Source: Chloranthus sessilifolius (Eukaryota > Streptophyta > Magnoliopsida > Chloranthales > Chloranthaceae). Taken from it: 64,000 nt of DNA. The position numbers and the translations under genes were made by a program. Positions 56,706 to 64,000 of the stretch are shown piece by piece; position 1 is the stretch's first letter, and each line of letters begins with the position of its first letter. The stretch spans positions 151,795,725-151,859,724 of the forward strand of contig CM037588.1 in assembly GCA_021018995.1 (NCBI GenBank). Direction: 5' to 3'. Under the pieces are notes generated by a model that worked only from the letters and a program-made list of their open reading frames with translations, was not told the DNA's origin and did not search any database.

Positions 56706-57694
56706 AGAGGGCCCTCTTCCTCTCTGGGATCAATGCCCTTGATGTGCTAAAGCAAGTTCCTTTTAGTAACAAAAATATTATCGAAGGAGTCTTTGTTCCA
56801 AGCAACAAGCGTCGATCAAACCAATCTGATCTTAGCGATAAACCTTCTCCTGGCCCATCCAGTTTCGTTGGACACATTCCATGTCTCCTTAATAGTTTGG
56901 AAAACCGCTAGATTCTCAAACCACATGGCTTGATACCTGAAGGTCTTTGGTTTCATGGTTGGAGCCCGCGAAGCCAAGAGGAGGGGGTGGTGATCAAAAG
57001 TGGGTCTAGGGAGAGCCTCCACAACATAATCCGGACATACAGATTCTCAATTAGCAGCGACTAGAAAATGGACGAGCTTGGAGAGAGAAGGATTCTCCTA
57101 AAAATTAGTCAAAGTAAAAGCACTGGGTATCAAGCAAATTATTTGTAAGAACAAAATTAGAGAATAGATGAGCACCTGTAGCATCCCTTCTAGAGAAAGA
57201 GGATCTTTGAGAAGGAAATCTAATGCTATTGAAGTCTCCTCCAATACACCAAGCCAAAGAGTCATCACCTGTTATCGAAAGAGAGGCTTTGGCCGTTTGT
57301 AATTCAGCCCAGAAAGCAGCTTTCATGTTATCTTCTGAAGGACCATAAATATTAGACAACATGAACATTAATCCATCTTGAAGCCTCAAAATTTTGATGG
57401 GAAGACTATAGAACCCTTGAAAAATCCTCTCTTTCGGAATTTGAGCTTGTCCCAAATAGTAAGAATACCCCCGGAAGCGCATAAAGAATCGATAACCTCC
57501 CATTTTGCAGAGGTTCCCATCCCTAGCTCCTTGGTCGTAAACAAGTTCAAAGATGAGGTTTTTGTGTTTTGAATCATTAAAAAATCAACTTTGCAGGACT
57601 TCACCAACTCTCTGATGCTTCTACGCTTATGGGGAGCACCCATACCCCTAATGTTCCAGGAGAGAAGAATCATTGAGAACCAAAAAGACCCCAA
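56706..57694 (-). pseudogene. L1 ORF2 endonuclease, copy 2
   Basis: It starts near MILLSWNIRGMGAPHKRRSI, continues SCKVDFLMIQNTKTSSLNLF and, in a shifted frame, DGLMFMLSNIYGPSEDNMKA and DSLAWCIGGDFNSIRFPSQR, the catalytic endonuclease core. Frame changes near 57386 and 57105 break it. The part next to the LTR reads GWARRRFIAKIRLV. Confidence 0.82.
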
Positions 57695-57696
57695 TG

Positions 57697-58029
57697 CTAC
57701 AAAACAGGTTCTTTTCTTGCCTCAGAGAGTGGAATGGACGTCTCAAGCCTCCTAAGCTCATGTTCTATCCTAGACTGTCTGATAGTCTTCTTTTGAGTTG
57801 GCTGGTTTTTTTGTCTTAGAGATTGGGATTCTATGAAGTCCACAAGTTTAAGAACATCCTCTTCTTTGCCGTCAAAAGTAAAGCCCAAATTTTTGAAAAA
57901 CTCAAGCGCATCTCTCAACCGATTGATTTCCTCAATATTTGAAGCCATAAAAATGAATTGGTGTGTCAGGGACATGAAGGGGTTGTTCAAAGCTGGCGTC
58001 CCACTCATTGGGGATAGATTAAGGAGCAA
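57697..58029 (-). CDS. L1 ORF1-like upstream frame
   Basis: A 110-codon frame ending just before ORF2, with MASNIEEINRLRDALEFFKN and KLVDFIESQSLRQKNQPTQK. It is charged and helix-rich, as expected of the C-terminal part of a plant LINE ORF1 or a linker. No RNA-binding motif is visible. The copy-1 equivalent is broken near 26972. Confidence 0.45.
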   Translation of the reverse strand: MLLNLSPMSGTPALNNPFMSLTHQFIFMASNIEEINRLRDALEFFKNLGFTFDGKEEDVLKLVDFIESQSLRQKNQPTQKKTIRQSRIEHELRRLETSIPLSEARKEPVL

Positions 58030-58604
58030 AGTCCATCGCCATAAAACCAGGAAGCCAAGGGGAGATCAAGCTATCCTCAGAAAGACAGTCCTCGTGATCT
58101 ATAAAAGAAGACCTCCTTTAACAGGATTTGGGTTAATGGGTCTCTTACCCAACGAGAGAGAAGGGAGCTCCAAATCGGGCCCACGAGTCATTTTAACAAT
58201 TGCACAGATTTCTAGAAAACTCATTATATGTATATGCGGATCCTCCTCCCCAAACCCATAAAAGATAGGGAGTAATTAAAGTATGTTGGATTTGATTTCG
58301 AAGGTTCCGTCGCCAGTCACAGGGGGTAATTGAATACATGAGGGAGGTGTAAGGGGTGTCAATGCATAATACTCTCCCAACGTCTTAGCCACAAATTGGT
58401 CTTTACTTGCTATAATGAATGGAATTAGAAACAAAGTGGGCTGGCTAGGGAGATGTGCGCTTTCGTCTAGCCCAGAGATTTCAGTCGCCATCTCCATTTC
58501 ACCATCTTCGAGGAGATCAGCTGCAGGAGGACAATGGGACCAGATTTGCTTGCTTTCGTCACTAATCAGTCATAGAATATATCATTTTATCACCCTTAAT
58601 TTAG

Positions 58605-59986
58605 TGATGCTAGACCCCAGTTTGCTACTTACAAGATAAGGATGTGCAGATATTAAGAGCAGAGAGTAAATAAGAGCCAAAGTGTTAATCTTCATCAAAA
58701 TGAACTAAAAGAACAATAAGAAAGATGATCGAACGCAAAAGGTAATTCGACTTGTATTTAAAGCTAGTCAAAGAAAGATATCACAAAAGATGATTGAATG
58801 AAGCCGAAGAGAAAATGAGAAATCGTAAGTTACAATTCTTCAAAAGACATTTCAACAGGAATACGATTCAAGAGAATTGCAATCATTCGTACTAGAAAAT
58901 CGTACAGAGAGAGGTGCACTGAAAAGAGAAAATCGTATTCACGATTTTACAAGAATAAAAGCTCCTGTTGTGGTTGATCACGTGAGAACTACACCGGCAT
59001 GCACAGAATTATAAGATCTCTTGAATTAGAAGTTCAGTAAACCATATATCTAAGAAGATTGACGAAAGACTCCTAAAAGAACTCTGTTGCTAAAATAGAA
59101 GAACAATCATGCGCATCTACCAATCAAAACAAGGAAGAATTAGGATTAGAAGTTAGAAGTATATTAGGAATCTTTTATTCTTAGTAGTTTCTTTTATTTA
59201 AATTATAATCATGTAAACTAACACTTTATGATCTATAATAAGAGAGCTCGACACATAGGAATTCTCAGCATCAATTGACGACTAAGGTTGAGTTTTCTTC
59301 CGATCAACTTTAGTTTAGAATAGTTTAGATATCTAAGGTTTCTCGAGAGCAATTGATGATTGCAATTGAGAGCTGGAAGATTAGAGTAGAGTATCCGTAG
59401 TTTCTCATAAGCAATTGTCGTCTATGACTGAGGGATGAAAGATCTTTTTATTTCTTTCTAGTTTAGATTTACTTTTATGCGCTTTGCTGCTTTGTAAACA
59501 TCTAAAAGTTTTTTATTTGAATTGATGACTCAGACTGAGAATTTACAGATTAGTGTAACGATTTTACTTTTCCATCTTCAATTTTCTTGAGTTTGATTGA
59601 TGCCCAAATTTTAGGAAAATTATTGATTAGCATAAATCTGTGTTGAGGAATTCTTGAGTTTGATTGACGCCCAAATTTTAGAGGATTAAATTATGATGTA
59701 ACGGTACTTTAATTTTGTAAACATCCGAGAACTGGAGGATTGTGATTGACAACATAATCTGGAAGGAAGAGGATTATATTTATTTTCTGTAATTAGTTTT
59801 AACCAACCCTTTCTTTATTCATATTTCTCCGGTAGTTTACGATCTTAAAAGATAAATATAAGTTTTTAAATACACAAAAACATATAAGAAAAATACCTTC
59901 CTCGTGAGAACAATCCTATACTAGTAGTGCAATTTCCATTATGCGCTTGCAATAGGTTAAGACTTAGTACGATAAAAGCTACATCA
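58605..59986 (+). mobile_element. LTR-like segment, copy 2
   Basis: Diverged copy of 27575-28973: TGATGCTAGACCCC at the start and CTACATCA at the end. A 14-bp loss between two CAAGTTTTT words removed the GGCGTC primer-site-like stretch. Confidence 0.5.
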
Positions 59987-60162
59987 AGTTTTTAACTGAA
60001 TCCAATTCGTTGAGGTAGGATGAGTTTTAAAATATTTATTAAAAAATCTTAAGTTCAAATTATCTCTTTATGTTTTTAAAACTTTAAATGGATCGAATTC
60101 ACAGGGATAAATTCGACAATTTGCTTGTTATCCGAATTCGATTCGCTAATTCAATACGTAAT

Positions 60163-63100
60163 TCGTTGGATGAGTGAGCGAATTAAGTAGCATAGCTTTG
60201 AACAATTCAAAGTTAGCTCGAGAATTAAGTAACATAGCTTTACCGTTCTGAAGTTGTAGAATATTGGAGTCCTAGTCTCGAAGCCTCGAAGTTCTCCTGG
60301 AAGCCTCAGAGTATTTGAAAATTGAACCTCAGAGTTTGCCAAAATTCTTACTCCTAATTACTCTCTACCAGATGATTGCTAGAAAAGATACTATCTCAAC
60401 AAACCAATTCATTTAATTTCATTTTTAAGAAAAGAATGTGCGGGTGAAAAGAGGAAGAAACGGCAAGAGCATCTGTGCGTAATATATTATATCGAGAATG
60501 TTTGACCTTGTTCCTCTCGCCAAGCTGATTGGACTTGGTTTGCATAGTATCACCCGGGCGAGATTTGTGGTCGCCTGTGAAGTATGGTTTTGGAATGTCT
60601 CGGGTCGCCCGAGCGACATTGGAACTCACCTGAGCCAATACACACAGCCTAATTGCATTAGGGTTTCAAATTTGACAATTATACTTGGTTTATAAGTCTA
60701 ATTTTGGGGCTCCTATATAAGGCGAAAACTCTTGGACCAATCTAGGGATTGCTGGGTACCTCTTGTGGATGGGAATTAAAGGGTTTTGAGCTTAGCTATG
60801 GAAAAACCCCATCTAGGGTTTTTCGGGTTCTCTCTTCTTCATGTGGGTGGCTCTCTTGTGGAGAGCTTTGGTAAACCCATTTAGGGTATTTTGTTTGTGA
60901 GAATTTTGGGATTTTGTATTTGTGCTTGGATCTTTGAAGTTCTCTGGTATTGGGTAAGATTGAAGAATAAGATCTCTATTGTTTGTAGCCTTTGTGAATC
61001 TTCTTCTTGATAGTGAAAACACTTTGTTTGTCTACCCGTGAACATAGAAGCACGTTAATCTTGTTCTTCTTTGTGGTGTGATCTTTTTCTCTCTCTACTA
61101 CTTTTGTGATATTTTTTATTTGATTTTATTGTTTGCCTTTACCACACGTGAAAGTCATTAACGAGATGGGACATGCAAGAGATTTCTATTGGTTTTTACA
61201 CAAGAAATTGGTATGAAACTCTAGGTTCCAAATTGGGCATCGTTTTGTTTCTACAATAAATTTTGCTAGTTGTTAGTGGTTTTTATGATTGGTAGTGTGA
61301 AGGGTTAGATGTGACAAAGAAAGATTAGGGCAAGGTTAATAGGCAGGTTTGTAATAAAAAGGTAAAAAATAGTTCTTGATGAAGGGTACCAGTTGCAAAG
61401 AAGCACTGTGCTAGGTGGAGCAACCACCGTTGTTGATATGAAGATTGGTACGGCATATAACCCTGCAGACATTGGCAGTTTGGCACTTTCGGGTGCGGTA
61501 GCGCTTACAGGCCCATTTGGCACTTTCGAATGTTTGGCATTGATAGTTTGACACTTTCGGGTGTATTGGTATTGACAATTTGGCACGCACTTTAGGGTGC
61601 ATTAGCAATTTAACACTTTTGAGTGCATTAGCTGTAGTGATCCAAAATTTTATTGCTTTGAGACACCTTAGTACTGTGTATATGCCTAATAATAAATATA
61701 TCCCACATGCTAGAATTAGAACTTACAAAAGAAAATGTTGTGAGCTTTGAAAAATAATTCGTTTCATATATCAAAAGAGAAGAAATTGCATTATGCTTTG
61801 AAATTATTATTTTTTTCAAAGTTGTATTGTATTATATAAGAAAGCAAACTAGATCGAGCCTCTGAATGACCCATAAGTTGTGTTGTATTATGCTTTGAAA
61901 TTAAAGCCGTTGATAGGGATGGGTTTATGGAGTAACGATCGTACGTGATCTTCGACACCTGAAACCTTATCATCGTCTCCGTGTTGATAGATGACTTGGG
62001 AAGTTCTTGAAAGATTTAGGGAAGCATTGATTATGGAGAAGGGCAATGGTGTCTGAGAAATTATTTCTCGGTTGAGCTCCTTCCATAAGCTGTGGATGAG
62101 GCTCCTTATGTGTTTACGTGCATCTTCTTCTGTAGAAACGCCAGATTCTCTCATGTGGCACTCAATGCTCGATGCAACATCCCCTCGTTCTTGTTCATCC
62201 TACGAGATTTCAGACCACCCCGTAAGCCTTTTTAATTATTATGGCTACTTACAACTCACAATAATAAAGAGAGAAAAGAAAAAAACCACACTTCAACTAA
62301 AAGAAGGCTGCTTTTGTAAAGTATACACAACTAAAGAGATAAAAATAAGGCACGTCAAAATATGTCTTACAACTTACAGGCAATGTCAAATTTTGTTTTG
62401 GGCAATATTTAAGTAGGAAAATTATAAAGGGAGGACATATTTGTTGAGGATAAAGTAATTGATAGACACTGCATTAATAGAGTCTCACGACACTTGCAAC
62501 CAATTGCGTCACACCAAATCAGCTGCCTGCACTTTGTCTGCATAAAATATGTCCTCCATATAACCCTATCATAATATTATCATAATATATTCGTTTCGCT
62601 AAATATTTAATATATAATTAATATTTAATTTTATTAAGAAAAGCCAAAATTAACAAAATATCATTAATTTTCTCAAAATTAGCGAAATTTCAAAACCTTC
62701 AACGTAATCACCGAAATTTTGATGAAAGTTTCATCCAACCCTTTTTTCAACGAATTTTGGAAACGGATACAGGTGTAGATAGATCGGCCGGATTCTGTGA
62801 TGTGCATGAAATCAAGGCTTCAGCCCAGCCAGCCTCATTTGGATCTAAAATTCTGGCTTGAGCCCAGCCAGTTTCATGCAGCCGGGCATAGTAATCAAGC
62901 CGGTTTATATGTGTTTAAACTAGCCAGGTCCAGCATGACCTGAATTGGAAATGAATTTGCACCTGGGCTCAGGTCCGGCCCATTTATTAGCTAGTGATAC
63001 ATTGTTTAAAAGTGATTGAGTGATCGGAAAATGGACACCCCAGTTAAAAACATGACTCAAGCGCAAGCGTCCAATCTAGGGCTGTCCAAGTGTCAACGGG

Positions 63101-64000
63101 TCGGGTTGGGCGTAAAGCATCTGCCCAATCCAGTTTTTTGGGTCAAATCAGGCATATACCCTAGACCCGTTAGGTGTTGGTGCACCATCATGGCAGGTCA
63201 ATCGGGCATGCATGTACCCTTGATCCATTGGGCAGCCAAAATTTTGGCCCACCCCATTCCGACCTGACCCATTGACACTCCTAATCCCAGCTATGTTACC
63301 GGGTGAAAAAGAGGATTATTACCTGTCGAGTTATAAAACTTTCTTCTAAGTTCTAAGTAGTCCTATATATCTATTTTTCTCCATAAATATTGTCGAATTC
63401 GAAGATTGGTGGTCATCCAAGCAGACCTTTACTACTATATTTTTCTCCATAAATATTGTCGAATTCGAAGATTGGTGGTCATCCAAGCAGACCTTTACTA
63501 CTAGGATTAGGCACTTGATTAAGCTTATTAAGATGACACTAGAAACATGTGGATTTTAATCTAAATTCAGAATTTACAAACTCATAAATCAGGATTCCAG
63601 CGATTTCGGAATCAACATACCTTGGATGTTCCTAGATCATCCCAGAGCCGAAGAATGCTTCCGGCGCAAGAGAAGAGTTTGGGATAAGGGTTCATGAACT
63701 CAACGCCTTCCACTGTTATTTTTTTCCCCATGAGGAAGAAAGTGTGCACTAGTGCCATATATGTCCCTCCAGTTGTAACTCCATTTGTAAGATAATCTTC
63801 AAGGCCTGGCACAATTCCGCCGTGAAACCATTTCGCTTCGACTAGAAATGCATCACACACATCTACCCACTGCAACAAGATCAAATCTCTCAATCAATTC
63901 CAAGAATTTTTATTTTTTTTAGTAAGTCAGCGCCCGAGGTTAGAGGGTCCTCACCCTTTCTATTAAATCAAAATATAAAAGCCAATTTGGGAATTCAAAA
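60163..64000. repeat. near-identical copy of 29170-33000
   Basis: From about 29170/60163 to the window end the two segments match almost base for base over hundreds of bases, offset about 31.0 kb. The flanking block before 60163 differs by several percent. Disagreements are clustered (about 60425-60590, 61390-61530, 62455-62480), not spread evenly. Confidence 0.9.
61888..63869 (-). CDS. terpene synthase copy C, exons 6-7, cut by window end
   Basis: Exon 7 (61888-62199) and exon 6 (63621-63869, 249 bp) give the same protein sequence as copy A, with DDLGTSK/DEQERGD forming the second metal site and the C-terminus LLHKPIPINGFNFKA. Intron 6 carries the same hAT-like MITE and 66-bp tandem duplication as A. 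Exon 5 would begin beyond 64000, so completeness cannot be judged. Confidence 0.8.

Larger units (their letters stand above)
50936..58500 (-). mobile_element. L1-type LINE, copy 2, with two nested solo LTRs
   Basis: Same element as 22416-27540 but longer at the 3' side: FLDILNGAVRVQ and HTSFWHDVWAGSELLLSKFS (50.95-51.24 kb) are the C-terminal zinc-finger-like region of plant L1 ORF2. LTRs interrupt it at 51246-53419 and 55273-56700; only the second is shared with copy 1. The order on the minus strand is an ORF1-like frame (57697-58029), endonuclease, LTR, RT, LTR, C-terminus. The 5' part (about 58193-58455) differs from copy 1. Confidence 0.83.

Overview
The window is nuclear DNA from a flowering plant. 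It carries intron-split terpene synthase (TPS) genes whose exon lengths (271, 373, 219, 139 and 249 bp, then a last exon of about 312 bp) follow the usual angiosperm class III layout. It also carries Ty3/gypsy, L1, Mutator-like, CACTA-like and SINE elements, (GA)n tracts and A+T-rich spacers. The species cannot be read from the sequence; a woody, perhaps magnoliid, plant is only a guess.

Layout. 1-3000: a possible minus-strand gene start, with a TATA box and leader exon near 2.7-2.95 kb and perhaps a first coding exon at position 60. 3-13.1 kb: microsatellites, a solo LTR (4460-5943), a truncated gypsy element (gag-protease plus 5' LTR, 6.1-10.2 kb), another solo LTR (11651-12888) and a CACTA-type MITE. 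13.6-15.1 kb: a TPS-g-like pseudogene with exons 5-7 only and two frameshifts. 15.7-17.2 kb: a plant-transposon-protein ORF with its own promoter. 17.6-22.4 kb: a decayed chromovirus-like gypsy element. 22.4-27.5 kb: an L1 element split by a solo LTR. 27.6-30.2 kb: two further LTR-like segments. 30.9-44.0 kb: two tandem TPS copies, A and B, on the minus strand. Each has a Mutator-like element in intron 1 with the same 9-bp target duplication, so that insertion is older than the gene duplication. 48.6-64 kb: a spacer, then a second copy of the L1-plus-LTR block and the start of a third TPS copy, C, cut by the window end.

The TPS copies retain the DDIYD and DDxxTxxxE metal-binding motifs where those exons exist, but none is shown complete. 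A has exons 2-7 (520 codons) without a recognisable exon 1. B has lost exon 7 at the duplication breakpoint. C is visible only for exons 6-7. They would encode class I terpene cyclases of the TPS-b/g type, making mono- or sesquiterpenes.

The most unusual signals are in the LTRs. Four related gypsy LTRs (7978-10165, 40467-43186, 44289-46512, 51246-53419) share a gene-like module. It has a conserved splice-donor-like site, an intron-like gap of 640, 641, 660 and 661 bp, an acceptor, and a short acidic reading frame ending in an EEFFP/DEFYQ-type tail and stop. A hairpin follows. Third-base differences in the tail are mostly silent, which suggests past selection on a peptide. Separately, several unrelated LTR promoters carry family-specific arrays of short palindromes (TCGATTGA, TGATCGATCA, TTCGATCGAA and others) close to a TATA box.
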